From NCBI GenBank assembly GCA_965261645.1, contig CBDHDJ010000004.1, positions 1,550,001 to 1,614,000 of the forward strand: a DNA stretch of 64,000 nucleotides, in the 5' to 3' direction. The notes below the pieces were generated by a model. It was given only the letters and a program-made list of their open reading frames with translations, was not told where the DNA came from and made no database searches. Below are positions 44,802-54,173 of the stretch, one piece after another. This stretch comes from CBDHDJ01 sp965261645. GTDB taxonomy: Bacteria; Pseudomonadota; Alphaproteobacteria; SHVV01. Every line of letters begins with the position of its first letter. Within the stretch, counting starts at the first letter, position 1. The translations under genes were made by a program, and so were the position numbers.

Positions 44802-46301
44802 ATGTACACCGTGGACCTATATCTGCGCGTTCGGCTGGCCTGCCATGTTGATGGTCTGAGCCAGCGAGAGGCGGCAAGTCGGTTTGGCATTGCGCGCGAG
44901 ACGGTGAGGAAGATGCTGCGGCATTCGGAACCGCCGGGATATCGGCGACGCCAGCCACCGAAACGCCCGAAACTGGCCCCCTTCACGGATATCATCGACC
45001 GTATTCTGGAGGAGGACCGAACGGTTCACCGTAAGCAGCACCACACGGCGAAGCGTATATTCGAGCGCCTTCGCGACGAACATGGCTTCACGGGCAAAGA
45101 GACCATCGTGAAGGATTACGTTCGGGAACGGCGCCTTCGTCGGCGTGAGATGTTTGTGCCGTTGTCACATCCTCCGGGCCATGCTCAAGCGGACTTTGGC
45201 GAGGCGGATGCGATCATCGCCGGCGTCAAGTATCGGGCGCATTTTTTCGTCATGACACTTCCCCACAGCGATGCCTGCTTCGTTGCGGCCTACCCGGCGG
45301 CGACGACGGAGGCCTGGCTGGACGGGCACAACAGAGCCTTTGTTTTTTTCGGCGGCGTTCCCCAATCGATTCTTTACGACAACGACAAGTGTCTGGTGTC
45401 GCGCATCTTGTCAGATGGCACGCGGCAACGAACGCGGCCGTTCAGCGGGCTGCAGTCCCATTACCTCTTCGAGGACCGCTACGGCCGTCCCGGCAAGGGT
45501 AACGACAAAGGCAATGTGGAGGGGGTGGTCGGCTATGCCCGGCGGAACTTCATGACGCCGCTTCCCCGGTTCGCGAGCTGGGACGCCTTCAATGGCCACC
45601 TGGAAGAGCAATGCCGCAACCGGCAAGGCAACGTCCTGCGCGGCCACCGCGAGAGCATCGGCGAACGGTTTGTGCGTGACCGCGAAGCGTTGAAGAGGCC
45701 ACTGCCGGCACCGTTCGACTCGTGCGACAAGCAGGGCACGCGGGTCAACTCGCTGTCCCTGGTGCGCTACCGGACGAATGACTATTCCGTGCCCGTCGCC
45801 TACGGCCATCAGGAAGTCTGGATCCGTGGCTATGTCCACGAGGTGGTTATCGGTTGCGGCGCCGGGATCATTGCCCGACACCCCCGTTCCTACGACCGGG
45901 AAGATATGGTCTTCGATCCGATCCACTACCTGCCTTTGCTGGAGCACAAGATCGGCGCCCTGGATCAGGCCGCGCCGCTAGCCGGATGGGAACTGCCTGA
46001 TGCCTTCCCAACCCTGCGCCGTCTCCTGGAGGCGCGCATGGGCAAGGCCGGCAAGCGGGAATACGTCCAGGTCCTTCGGCTTCTGGAGACCTTCGATCTC
46101 GAGGTGCTTCACGGCGCGGTGAAGGACGCCCTGCGCCTGGGTGCGATCGGCTACGACGCCGTCAAACACCTTGTGCTGTGCCGTATCGAGCGACGCCCGC
46201 CCAAACTCGACCTGGATATCTATCCCTACCTGCCTCGGGCCAACGTGGCGACCACGGCCGCCGCCAGTTATATGAGCTTGTTGGGTGGAGGCGCGTCATG
46301 A
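44802..46301 (+). CDS. istA: IS21 transposase IstA
   Basis: 499 residues. The N-terminal HTH is LACHVDGLSQREAASRFGIARETVRKML. The rve/DDE core has HAQADFGEADAIIAGVKYRAHFFVMTLPHS (first Asp), ILYDNDKCLV (second Asp) and GNDKGNVEGVVGYARRNFMTPLP (Glu). The C-terminal domain has RTNDYSVPVAYGHQEVWIRGYVHEV. ATG 44802 lies behind GGCGGGAGG. Its stop overlaps the istB ATG by 4 nt. Confidence 0.94.
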   Translation: MYTVDLYLRVRLACHVDGLSQREAASRFGIARETVRKMLRHSEPPGYRRRQPPKRPKLAPFTDIIDRILEEDRTVHRKQHHTAKRIFERLRDEHGFTGKETIVKDYVRERRLRRREMFVPLSHPPGHAQADFGEADAIIAGVKYRAHFFVMTLPHSDACFVAAYPAATTEAWLDGHNRAFVFFGGVPQSILYDNDKCLVSRILSDGTRQRTRPFSGLQSHYLFEDRYGRPGKGNDKGNVEGVVGYARRNFMTPLPRFASWDAFNGHLEEQCRNRQGNVLRGHRESIGERFVRDREALKRPLPAPFDSCDKQGTRVNSLSLVRYRTNDYSVPVAYGHQEVWIRGYVHEVVIGCGAGIIARHPRSYDREDMVFDPIHYLPLLEHKIGALDQAAPLAGWELPDAFPTLRRLLEARMGKAGKREYVQVLRLLETFDLEVLHGAVKDALRLGAIGYDAVKHLVLCRIERRPPKLDLDIYPYLPRANVATTAAASYMSLLGGGAS

Positions 46302-47068
46302 CCGATACGCCGCAAGTGTTGCTGGCCCATCACCTCAAGACCCTGAAACTGCCGACGTTCCTGCGCGAATACGACAAGCTGGCCCGCCAATGCGCCACCG
46401 AGGGCGCCGACCATGTGCGGTATCTTGTCCGTCTGACCGAGTTGGAACTGATCGACCGTGAGCGCCGCATGGTCGAGCGGCGGATCAGACAGGCCAGGTT
46501 CCCCGCCGTCAAAAGCCTCGACAGCTTCGACTTCAAGGCCATCGCATCGCTCAACAAGATGCTGGTTCTGGAGTTGGCGCGATGCGAATACGTCGAGCGT
46601 CGTGAGAATATCATCGCGCTCGGCAACAGCGGAACCGGCAAGACCCATATCGCCCTCGGTCTCGGTCTGGCGGCCTGCCAAAAGGGGCTCTCCGTCGGCT
46701 TCCTCACGGCCGCTGCCCTGGTTCATGAACTGATGGAGGCCAGGGATGAAAAACGCCTGTTGCGCCTGCAGAAGCAACTGGCAAAGTATCACCTTCTGAT
46801 CATCGACGAACTCGGCTTCGTGCCGCTCTCGAAGACCGGCGCCGAGCTGCTGTTCGAAGTCTTCAGCCAGCGCTACGAGCGGGGCTCGATCCTGGTGACC
46901 TCCAACTTGCCGTTCGATGAGTGGACGGAGATATTCGGCTCGGAACGCCTGACCGGGGCTTTGCTGGACCGCCTCACCCACCATGTCCATATCCTGGAAA
47001 TGAACGGCGAGAGCTATCGTCTCAACCAAAGCCAAAAACGGCGGAAATTCCCCAAAATACCTGCTTAA
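46298..47068 (+). CDS. istB: IS21 helper ATPase IstB
   Basis: 256 residues. It is an AAA+ DnaC-like ATPase: Walker A GNSGTGKTHIALGLG, Walker B LLIIDELGFVPLS, sensor I region ILVTSNLPFDEWTEIFGSERLTGALLDRL, and the ERRIRQARFPAVKSLDSFDF motif before the ATPase domain. It loads IstA on target DNA. ATG 46298 is coupled to the istA stop (ATGA). The sequence is intact. Confidence 0.95.
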   Translation: MTDTPQVLLAHHLKTLKLPTFLREYDKLARQCATEGADHVRYLVRLTELELIDRERRMVERRIRQARFPAVKSLDSFDFKAIASLNKMLVLELARCEYVERRENIIALGNSGTGKTHIALGLGLAACQKGLSVGFLTAAALVHELMEARDEKRLLRLQKQLAKYHLLIIDELGFVPLSKTGAELLFEVFSQRYERGSILVTSNLPFDEWTEIFGSERLTGALLDRLTHHVHILEMNGESYRLNQSQKRRKFPKIPA

Positions 47069-47268
47069 CCGCCGGTGCAATGGTTGACCCGGTGGGTCCA
47101 CAGGAACCTCCCACGCTGCTTCGCTCCGCGTAACGCAAGCGCTACACGAAGCAGCGCGGGTCCCTCCTATGGACTACCGGGACAACCCCCCAACACCGCG
47201 TACCGCATAACGTTAAGTGGACTAGTTTTACTCCGCCCGGGTGGACTAATTTTGCTCCGCCGTTGACA

Positions 47269-47785
47269 ATCTGCGGCGCGCCCCCCATAATAAAACGCGC
47301 AAGCGGTGCCATTGCCGCAGCGCCTATGACGGAGACCATAGTAGCATCACGTGCCGAAAAACAGGCCAGGGTGCGAGGGTCACGCCGATTTGCGCGAATC
47401 GTTTAATGTCCGCTTCTGGCCATCAGCGGACCTCCCGACGTAGGCCGATCAACGTCTGCTTTTAGCCAACAGCCGTCATTCAGTAGTTGCTCCAAAATCT
47501 TGCCGACTGCTAGGTTCCCTGCCCGTGAATGGCCGGCCAAAGACGCTGCGGCGTTGCCGGCGTGTCGATGTGGGAGACTCCGGACCTGTGTAAGGTATTG
47601 AGTGGCGTTGATGACGGCAGGCTCGCTCAACGCGACCGAGCAACACAGAGCCAGCAGGGCGGCGAGGAGCTGTGTCTTGCCCTTCTCTAATCCCGAGACA
47701 CCCGCGTAGGCTTGCCCACTCAGACCAGCGCGCGCTGTTACAAGTGATATTGCAACGCCAGCTGAAATCTCATGCTCCCGACAGT
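47269..47785 (-). other. Decayed intergenic region between IS21 and IS256
   Basis: No intact gene. A minus-strand open stretch from about 47760 to 47403 reads SGLEKGKTQLLAALLALCCS, then VALSEPAVINATQYLTQVRS and further on. It has a signal-peptide-like or helical start but no convincing start codon, and I do not recognise it. Near 47405-47470 there are motifs (AATGTCCGCTTC, ATCAGCGGAC, CGTCTGCTTTTAGCC) that weakly resemble the dispersed repeat found at 36.7 and 55.5 kb. Confidence 0.4.
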
Positions 47786-47815
47786 CTTATGACACACGGG
47801 CTTATGACACACGGG
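47786..47815. repeat. Tandem direct repeat, two 15-bp units
   Basis: CTTATGACACACGGG occurs twice without spacing (47786-47800 and 47801-47815), immediately left of the IS256 target duplication. Two units only; no spacer array. Confidence 0.9.
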
Positions 47816-47825
47816 ATCAACGGGA

Positions 47826-49217
47826 GAGTTATGCCCGATTTTGGGTGACGGCGTGATCAGGCGGCGGCGCGAGTTTTGGTTTCGTCGATCTGCATACCGT
47901 CTTTGAATCTCACACCTTCGATGACCTTGGGCAACTGATTGTTTCCCATGAGCCGCCGCCAGGTCTTGCTGGCGGTGGTGATCAGCTTGAAGACCATGGC
48001 CAGAGTTGTCCCGTGAGACAAGCAGCCCTTGGTGCGCACGGTGCGGTGGCGGACGGTAGCGAAGACGCTTTCGATTGGATTGGTCGTCCTGATATGCCGC
48101 CAGTGCTCGGCCGGGAAGTCGTAGAAGGCCAGCAAGGCGTCGCGGTCCTTTGTCAAGCAGGCGACGGCTTGGGGGTATTTGGCGTCGTACTTGGCGGCGA
48201 AAGTATTCATCGCCCTCTCGGCCTCGGCGCGGCCATCCGCCATCCAGATATCATGCGGGGCAGCTTTGGCGGCCGTTTGTCGCGACTTCGGCAGCTTGTT
48301 CAAGACATTGGCTGTCTTGTGGACCCAGCAGCGCTGGCGGCGGGTGTCGGGAAAGATCTCCTCCAGCGCCTTCCAGAAGCCCAGAGCGCCATCGCCGATG
48401 GCGAGCTCGGGACCAATCGTGAGCCCGCGCCCGCGCAGGCATGCCAGCAACTCACGCCAGCTCTGGGCGCTCTCGCGCACCCCCGCCTGGAAGCCCACGA
48501 GTTCCTTGCGTCCCTCCGGCGTGGCGCCGATGAGGACCAGAATGCATTGCTTCTCGTCCTCCAGCCGACCCTGGAGATAGATGCCATCGGCCCACATGTA
48601 GACGTAGCGTCGGGCCGACAGGTCGCGCCGGCGCCAGCGCTCGTGCTCGGCCTCCCACTCCGCCTTCAGGCGGCCGATCACCTGCGCCGACAAGCCAGAG
48701 GCGTCCTTGCCGAGCAACGCCTCCAGCGCCTCCTGGAAGTCCCCGCTGGATACGCCACGAAGGTAGAGCGTCGGCAAAACCGCATCCAGCGACCGCGTCC
48801 GCCGCGCGAAACGGGGCAGAATGGCCGACGTGAAACGGATGCGCTCTCCTCCGACGCTGCCACGGTCCCGGACCTTCGGGCGCCGCACAGACACAGGACC
48901 AATGCCAGTCAGGATCGCCCGTTCCGGCCCGTGGCCATGACGCACCAGGCGCCGGCGGCCGTCTTCGGTCTTCAGATGTTCATGCGCCGCCAGCACGGCG
49001 GCAACCTCCGCTTCAATGGCTCGTGCCAGGAGCTCGCGAGCTCCGGCGCGGAGTACTTCGGTCAGCGGATCGGCCGTCACCCCTGGATGGTGCAGCGCGA
49101 CAACACTATCTTCCGTCATGGCGTATCACTCCTTGCTTGGAGACCGGGAGGCTTCGTCACCCCCCACGATACGCCACCTCCTTCTCTCAGCCCGTCACCC
49201 ACTCTCGGCCATAGCTC
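47826..49217 (-). mobile_element. IS256-family element, complete
   Basis: About 26-bp imperfect inverted ends (left GAGTTATGCCCGA, right inverted GAGCTATGGCCGA, both ending in TGGGTGACGG) with a perfect 9-bp target duplication TCAACGGGA (47817-47825 and 49218-49226). One transposase gene fills the element. Confidence 0.93.
47857..49119 (-). CDS. IS256-family (Mutator-type) transposase
   Basis: 420 residues. ALPTLYLRGVSSGDFQEALEALLG, YVYMWADGIYLQGRL (first Asp), LAIGDGALGFWKALEEIFPDTRRQRCWVHKTANVLNKLP (second Asp and the C-x2-H motif) and HIRTTNPIESVFATVRHRTVRTKGCLS (Glu) are the Transposase_mut (PF00872) landmarks. ATG 49119 starts MTEDSVVALHHPG. No interruptions. Confidence 0.95.
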   Translation of the reverse strand: MTEDSVVALHHPGVTADPLTEVLRAGARELLARAIEAEVAAVLAAHEHLKTEDGRRRLVRHGHGPERAILTGIGPVSVRRPKVRDRGSVGGERIRFTSAILPRFARRTRSLDAVLPTLYLRGVSSGDFQEALEALLGKDASGLSAQVIGRLKAEWEAEHERWRRRDLSARRYVYMWADGIYLQGRLEDEKQCILVLIGATPEGRKELVGFQAGVRESAQSWRELLACLRGRGLTIGPELAIGDGALGFWKALEEIFPDTRRQRCWVHKTANVLNKLPKSRQTAAKAAPHDIWMADGRAEAERAMNTFAAKYDAKYPQAVACLTKDRDALLAFYDFPAEHWRHIRTTNPIESVFATVRHRTVRTKGCLSHGTTLAMVFKLITTASKTWRRLMGNNQLPKVIEGVRFKDGMQIDETKTRAAA

Positions 49218-49287
49218 TCAACGGGAGTGTTCTACTCCACACCAGTTCGGAACCTGTCAACGACTTTGAGACACCGACGGTTTCTAT

Positions 49288-50289
49288 TTACTGACTCGTT
49301 TCTCCTGTTGTGGAAGTGGCGGGTGGGTTGATCCAGACGGCTTCGGGAAGCGGGGCGGGTTTCGGGGTGCCGTGGACGAAGCGTTCGGGGTGAAGGGCCC
49401 AGGCGGCTTGCAGGGTACGTCCGCGCTGAGCCAGCACATCCGGTGCCCGGTGATGATGGACATCATCGGGGGTGAGCATCGCGATCCCGGCATGGCGGTG
49501 CTCGGTGTTGTACCAGGGGAAGAACGACCGGCAGAAGGCGATGGCGGCGGTAATGTCTTCGAAGCGCCCAGGGAAGCCGGGGTGATACTTCAGGGTCTTG
49601 AACTGCGCTTCGGAGAACGGGTTGTCATCGCTGACCTGGGGGCGGCTCAGAGAGCGGGTGACCCCGAGGTCGGCGAGGAGTTGGGCGGTACACTTGCTGG
49701 TCATCGGCGCGCCGCGGTCCGAATGCAGGGTGAGCACCTGGGGCTCGATGCCTTGCTTGAGACAGGTTTCCTCGATCAGCGTCGCGGCGAGCGCGGCGTT
49801 CTCCCGATCGGCAACCATCCAGCCCACGACGCAGCGGCTGAAGATGTCGAGCAAGACATAGAGGTAGAAGGACGTCCAGCGTTTGGGCCCCCGGAGCCGG
49901 GTGATATCCCAGGACCAGGTCTGGTTGGGGCCCGTGGCCACCAGCTCGGGCTTGGTGTAGCAGGGATGACTGCGCTGATTGCGCCGCTCTCGCACCGGCT
50001 GGTTCGCGGCCAGGATCCGGTATATCGTGCGCTCGGCGCACAGATACTGGCCTTCATCGAGCAGCGTCGCGACGACCTCGGCCGGTGACCGGTCGACGAA
50101 GCGCGGGCTGGCGAGCACGTCGAGGACGTGCGCGCGTTCGGACGCACACAGGGCCCGGGCGGGCGTAGGACGGGGCTGCTGATGCCCGGGAGCGGGCCTC
50201 TGACGACGGTAGAAGGAAGCCCGTGGCACCCCCAGCGCTCGGCACGCCGGCGCCACGCCGACCTGCGATGCGAGCGGCTGGACGGCCAT
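49288..50289 (-). CDS. IS3-family transposase OrfB
   Basis: 333 residues. HTH_21-like region RFVDRSPAEVVATLLDEGQYLCAERTIYRIL, then the integrase core: TWSWDITRLRGPKRWTSFYLYVLLDIFSRCVVGW (first Asp), LTLHSDRGAPMTSK (second Asp) and SDDNPFSEAQFKTLKYHPGFP (Glu). The ATG overlaps the orfA TGA (TGATG), so the two proteins are coupled. The C-terminal extension after FVHGTPKPAPLPEAVWINPP is proline-rich. Confidence 0.92.
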   Translation of the reverse strand: MAVQPLASQVGVAPACRALGVPRASFYRRQRPAPGHQQPRPTPARALCASERAHVLDVLASPRFVDRSPAEVVATLLDEGQYLCAERTIYRILAANQPVRERRNQRSHPCYTKPELVATGPNQTWSWDITRLRGPKRWTSFYLYVLLDIFSRCVVGWMVADRENAALAATLIEETCLKQGIEPQVLTLHSDRGAPMTSKCTAQLLADLGVTRSLSRPQVSDDNPFSEAQFKTLKYHPGFPGRFEDITAAIAFCRSFFPWYNTEHRHAGIAMLTPDDVHHHRAPDVLAQRGRTLQAAWALHPERFVHGTPKPAPLPEAVWINPPATSTTGETSQ

Positions 50290-50777
50290 CAGCAGTCCTT
50301 CCCGTGTTCGAGGCTGAATCCCAGCAGCCCGGCAACTTTTCCCTGGACGTCCAGGATCGTATGGGCGGTGTGCAGCTCCTTCTCCAGCCGAGCCACTTTC
50401 GCCTCGAGCTCGTGCACCTTCGCGCTGAGGGGGTTGCGCTCGGCGGGCTTCCGACCGCGTTTGCTCGGGGTCAGGCCTTGAAGCGACCCTTCACGCCGCG
50501 CCCTGCGCCATTCCGTCAAATGGGAGCTGTACAGCCCCTCGCGGCGAAGCAGCCGGCCCACCTCGCCGGGCTGCGTGCAGCTCTCTGCCTCCTCCAGAAT
50601 CCGCAGTCGATACTGCGCGGTGAACTTGCGCCTCTTCGGCTTGGCCACGACCTCCGGGTCCGGCGTTGGCCGTGCGTGGCTGGCTCCGGCTCCGGGGGCC
50701 TCGTCGCGACGCTCCTCGACCCCCAGGGCCGGAGCGTCCATCTCTTGCAATGTCATCGATTCTCTCTCTGCGGTCAT
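50289..50777 (-). CDS. IS3-family OrfA
   Basis: 162 residues. A HTH_Tnp_1 domain (RRKFTAQYRLRILEEAESCTQPGEVGRLLRREGLYSSHLTEWRRAR) is followed by a coiled coil (LSAKVHELEAKVARLEKELHTAHTILDVQGKVAGLLG). It has a longer, acidic/proline-rich N-terminal leader than IS3 element 1 OrfA. Confidence 0.9.
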   Translation of the reverse strand: MTAERESMTLQEMDAPALGVEERRDEAPGAGASHARPTPDPEVVAKPKRRKFTAQYRLRILEEAESCTQPGEVGRLLRREGLYSSHLTEWRRARREGSLQGLTPSKRGRKPAERNPLSAKVHELEAKVARLEKELHTAHTILDVQGKVAGLLGFSLEHGKDC

Positions 50778-50876
50778 TGGTATTCACCTCCACCGCCCTA
50801 CAGTAATTCCAAGGGGGGACGGTGTCTCAGTGAGGTTGGCAGATAGGGGTTCGCGCTGAGTGCGGTCCTACTGCAA

Positions 50877-51286
50877 TCAGCTCTGTCGGGGATTGGGAAA
50901 CCAGCCGCCACACCGCAGGCAGGCTTTCTTGTACATGACTTGCCCGACGTGCTGGGTGTTGTGGTTGACCACGCTCACCAGCCGAACGCCCACCGTTGGC
51001 AGTGGCTGGAAACGTGGTTCCTGGAGCACGCGGTCGAGCTCGACGTCGCTCACGCCGGCGAGGTACTCGGTGCTGCGCCGAAAGACACCATCGTGGTAGG
51101 CGAGGAGAGTTGCAGAGTCGGTTTCGAGCCCCGTCACCTGATCGCGCGTGTGGGTGTGAGCCGGTCCGTAATCCCGGGGTTCGGGCGGCATCCCGAACTT
51201 CGTGTGCCAGCCCTCGCCGATCCACGCTTGGTCGCACTCGGCGAGCATCGACACCTGGACATCCTGCACCCGGATCAGGTGCACGC
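50877..51286 (-). pseudogene. DinB-like protein, 5' end lost to an IS5 fragment
   Basis: The remaining about 135 codons read VQVSMLAECDQAWIGEGWHTKFGMPPEP, SATLLAYHDGVFRRSTEYLAG, LDRVLQE and SVVNHNTQHVGQVMY. The Q-x-H-x2-G at the end and the four-helix pattern fit the DinB/DUF664 metal-binding superfamily. The N-terminal helix and start codon are missing and the frame runs directly into the IS5 fragment. The C-terminal KKACLRCGGWFPNPRQS does not look like family sequence, so a 3' frameshift is also possible. Confidence 0.72.
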
Positions 51287-51549
51287 CAGCCAGCCCGCAT
51301 CACGTAGAAAATGCCGTTGACGATCTCTCGCATCGGCCATGACCGGGGCCGTCCCGTGCCATGAGCCGGAGGCAAATGAGGCTCGATCACAACCCACTCC
51401 GCATCGGTCAAATCAGTCTGATAACGCAGCGTCTTGCGGCTATGCTGCTCTCGGGTGGTCGGCGTCCACATGGCGGCTCCATATCGGTCTCAGCAACCTC
51501 CTTGGAATCACATCGACACCGGCCACTCAACCCCTTTCGAAACGGCCTC
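51287..51549 (-). mobile_element. IS5 fragment
   Basis: Near-identical to the right 260 bp of the complete IS5 at 27200-27462, including the inverted repeat CTTTCGAAACGGCCTC (51534-51549) followed by TTA. It encodes the first 61 transposase codons on the minus strand, then joins the DinB remnant. The other end of the element is absent. Confidence 0.9.
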
Positions 51550-51638
51550 TTAGCCAAAAGGCGACATCTGAGAGTTTGTTGCCGGATAGCTGCCACCGGC
51601 GTACCGTTTGTTTGTTTACCCGACTTCAGGAGCCAGCA

Positions 51639-51702
51639 TTGGCGCGTGAACAGCGCAGACTGGCAGCGCTTATTGCCGCGGACGTCGCCGGTTATTCAGT
51701 GA
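51639..51702 (+). pseudogene. Start of a class III adenylate/guanylate cyclase, fragment
   Basis: TTG 51639 with an AGGAG ribosome-binding site opens (M)AREQRRLAALIAADVAGYS, the characteristic N-terminus of alphaproteobacterial class III cyclases fused to TPR domains (family pattern ERRLAAILAADVAGYS). Similarity ends after about 20 residues, at GYS, and the rest of the enzyme is missing. It is a remnant of an IS-mediated deletion. Confidence 0.7.
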
Positions 51703-51809
51703 GTTGGCAAATAGTTGCGGCAAGGCTTCCCCGTACCGGGCGAAATTCGCGGTAAATTTCCCCGGCAACATGAACGCGATGCCCGAATGACTGCAAGGAG
51801 ATCGGACGC

Positions 51810-54173
51810 ATGACTTCCTATATCGGTAAAGCGCTAAAGCGCCGAGAAGACGAACGGTTTCTGCGCGGGCAAGGAACCTACGTCGACGATGTCGTACTCC
51901 CCGATATGGCCCACGCGGCATTCGTGCGCAGCCCGCATGCCCACGCGAAGATTCGCGGCTTTGTGACAGACAAGGCCGAGGCGATACCGGGTGTTCTCGC
52001 CGTGTTGACCTCGGAGGATTGGAGAGAGGCGGGATTGGGTGGCTCGCCCTGTCTGTGGGACCTGCCGCAGCGCACCGGAGAGCCGATGCGCCGCATCATG
52101 CGTCCGATCTTGACCACCGAGCAAGTGCGCCATGTCGGCGATACCGTGGCGCTGGTCGTAGCGGAGAGCCCGGCCCTCGCGCGTAGTGGGGCCGAGGCGG
52201 TGGCGGTCGATTACGAAGTGCTGCCGGCGAACGCCGATACGGCGCGCGCGCTCGATCCGGATACCGCCATTCTCCACCAGGATCACGGCACCAATCTCGC
52301 GTTCGACTGGGAAGTGGGAGACGAAGAAGCGACCGACGCCGCCTTCGCCGGCGCCGCCCACGTCACCCGACTCGAGCTCCGCAACAACCGCCTTGCGCCG
52401 AGCTGCATGGAGCCGCGCGCCGTGGTCGGCCATTACGATGCCGTGCGGGACCACTACACGCTCTGGACCTCGTCCCAGGCGCCCCACATGGTGCGGCGCT
52501 GGCTGGCCGAAAACTCGCTCTTCATCCCGGAGCACAAGATCCGCGTGATCTCGCCCGATGTGGGCGGCGGGTTCGGCCAGAAGCTGTGGCACTACCCCGA
52601 GGAATCGACGGTCCTTTGGGCTTCCACGATTGTCGGCCGACCGGTGCGCTGGAACGCGACCCGCTCGGAGACTTTCCTTGTAGACACGCACGCGCGCGAT
52701 CACGTGACGACCTGCGAGATGGCCTTTGATGAAGAGGGCAGGATTATCGGCATCCGGGCCGAAGTGATTGCCAACATGGGTGGGTATTTGAGCTCGGCAG
52801 CAAGCTGTATTCCGCCCTACGGTCTGGTCATGCTGCCGGGGATTTACACGACCGCGGCGGCCTACGGGCGGGTGCGCGGAGTCTATACCAACACGACACC
52901 GGTCGACGCCTATCGCGGCGCCGGCCGGCCCGAATGCCTCTACATCGTCGAGAGGCTCATCGAGAACGGGGCCAAGGAGCTTGGCATCGATCCCTGGACG
53001 CTGAGAGAAAAGAACCTGATTCCGGGCGAGCAGTTTCCTTATACAACGCCGACCGGCATCACCTACGATTCGGGCGATCCTCCCGGTCTCATGACGAAGC
53101 TCAAGGAGCTGGGCAAATACGACGAGCTCCGCGCCACACAAGGGAAGCTGCGCGAACAAGGCGTTCTCATGGGTATTGGTCTGGCTGGCTTCGTCGAAGC
53201 CGCAGGCTTCGGGCCGAGCAAAGCAGTGGCCGCCGCAGGCGGCCAGTTCGGTGGCTGGGATTCAGCCAACATCCGCATCCATCCCTCGGGCAAGATCACG
53301 GTCAACTGCGGGAGCCATAATCACGGGCAAGGCCACGCCACCAGTTTCGCCCAGGTGATGGCGGACAAGCTCGGACGCGACATCGAGGACATCGAGATCG
53401 TGGAAGGCGATACGGACCGCATTCCCTTTGGCACCGGGACCATGGCCTCGCGTTCGATGTCGGTTACCGGCGCGGCGATTGCGGTTGGCGCCGGACGCAT
53501 CATCGACAAGGGCAAAACCTTGGCCGCCCACCTTCTCGAGGCGGCGAGCGAAGACATCGATTACGACAATGGCGCGTTCACCGTCAAAGGCACCGACCGC
53601 AAGCTCACCTTCACCGATATAGCCCACGCCGCCTATTACGGTGCCGATTACCCGGAGGGCTTCGAGCTCGGATTGGACGAGACCGTGTTCTATGATCCGC
53701 CGGACTATAATTTCCCCTCGGCGATTCATCTGTGCACGGTCCTGGTCGATCCGGATACCGGCCGGGTCGCACTGCGCGATTATTTCGCGGCCGACGATGT
53801 CGGCGTGGTCATCAACCCGATCATCATCGAAGGCCAGATACACGGCGGGCTCGCCCAGGGGATCGGTCAGGCGCTGATGGAGGATTGCGCCTATGACGCC
53901 GAGTCGGGCCAACTGCTGGCCGGGACGTTCATGGATTACGGCATGCCGCGGGCCAGCGACCTGCCGGCGATCGCGCTGACCGGTCAGGAGACGCCGGCCC
54001 CCGATAATCCTCTCGGGGTCAAGGGCGCAGGTGAGAGCGGAACGATCGGTGCGCCATCGGCGATCGCCAACGCCGTGATCGATGCCTTGTGGCATCTGGG
54101 CGTCCGTCACATCGAGATGCCGTTCACGCCAACGCGGGTGCGTGAGGCGATTCAGGCGGCCGCGCGGCGTTGA
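51810..54173 (+). CDS. Molybdopterin-binding large subunit of a CO-dehydrogenase/xanthine-oxidase family enzyme (solo CoxL-like)
   Basis: 787 residues. The fold begins IGKALKRREDERFLRGQGTYVDDV. GGGFGQK (about 251-257) and the AYRGAGR loop (about 367-373) contact the molybdopterin. The base Glu is in GVKGAGESG (about residue 741), followed by GAPSAIANAVIDAL. AYRGAGR is the form II motif, not the form I AYxCSFR of true CO dehydrogenases, so a hydroxylase acting on another substrate is more likely. No small or medium subunit is adjacent, so it must borrow them or be a partner of the operon at 55.7-61.7 kb. ATG 51810 follows AAGGAGATC. It converges on the SDR gene. Confidence 0.88.
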   Translation: MTSYIGKALKRREDERFLRGQGTYVDDVVLPDMAHAAFVRSPHAHAKIRGFVTDKAEAIPGVLAVLTSEDWREAGLGGSPCLWDLPQRTGEPMRRIMRPILTTEQVRHVGDTVALVVAESPALARSGAEAVAVDYEVLPANADTARALDPDTAILHQDHGTNLAFDWEVGDEEATDAAFAGAAHVTRLELRNNRLAPSCMEPRAVVGHYDAVRDHYTLWTSSQAPHMVRRWLAENSLFIPEHKIRVISPDVGGGFGQKLWHYPEESTVLWASTIVGRPVRWNATRSETFLVDTHARDHVTTCEMAFDEEGRIIGIRAEVIANMGGYLSSAASCIPPYGLVMLPGIYTTAAAYGRVRGVYTNTTPVDAYRGAGRPECLYIVERLIENGAKELGIDPWTLREKNLIPGEQFPYTTPTGITYDSGDPPGLMTKLKELGKYDELRATQGKLREQGVLMGIGLAGFVEAAGFGPSKAVAAAGGQFGGWDSANIRIHPSGKITVNCGSHNHGQGHATSFAQVMADKLGRDIEDIEIVEGDTDRIPFGTGTMASRSMSVTGAAIAVGAGRIIDKGKTLAAHLLEAASEDIDYDNGAFTVKGTDRKLTFTDIAHAAYYGADYPEGFELGLDETVFYDPPDYNFPSAIHLCTVLVDPDTGRVALRDYFAADDVGVVINPIIIEGQIHGGLAQGIGQALMEDCAYDAESGQLLAGTFMDYGMPRASDLPAIALTGQETPAPDNPLGVKGAGESGTIGAPSAIANAVIDALWHLGVRHIEMPFTPTRVREAIQAAARR

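Larger units (their letters stand above)
44688..47268 (+). mobile_element. IS21-family element, complete
   Basis: Ends TGAGAACGGCGG (44688) and, inverted, TGTCAACGGCGG (47257-47268). Both ends carry a second copy of a motif containing AATTAGTCCAC and GGCGGAGTAAAACT, the multiple subterminal repeats usual in IS21. There is no matching 4-5-bp target duplication, which agrees with loss of the adjacent IS1182-E half. istA and istB are intact. Confidence 0.88.
49267..50829 (-). mobile_element. IS3-family element 2 (orfA/orfB)
   Basis: Ends TGAGACACCGAC (49267) and, inverted, TGAGACACCGTC (to 50829), with the TG...CA termini common in IS3. No clear target duplication (left CTT, right GTG). It is unrelated in sequence to IS3 element 1. 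Confidence 0.85.

Noticed and set aside
47786..47815. Possible start of a CRISPR array
   Set aside because: Only two adjacent 15-bp units without spacers, and no cas genes nearby.
51810..54173. True aerobic CO dehydrogenase (form I CoxL)
   Set aside because: The active-site loop is AYRGAGR, not the AYxCSFR motif of form I; no coxM/coxS beside it.
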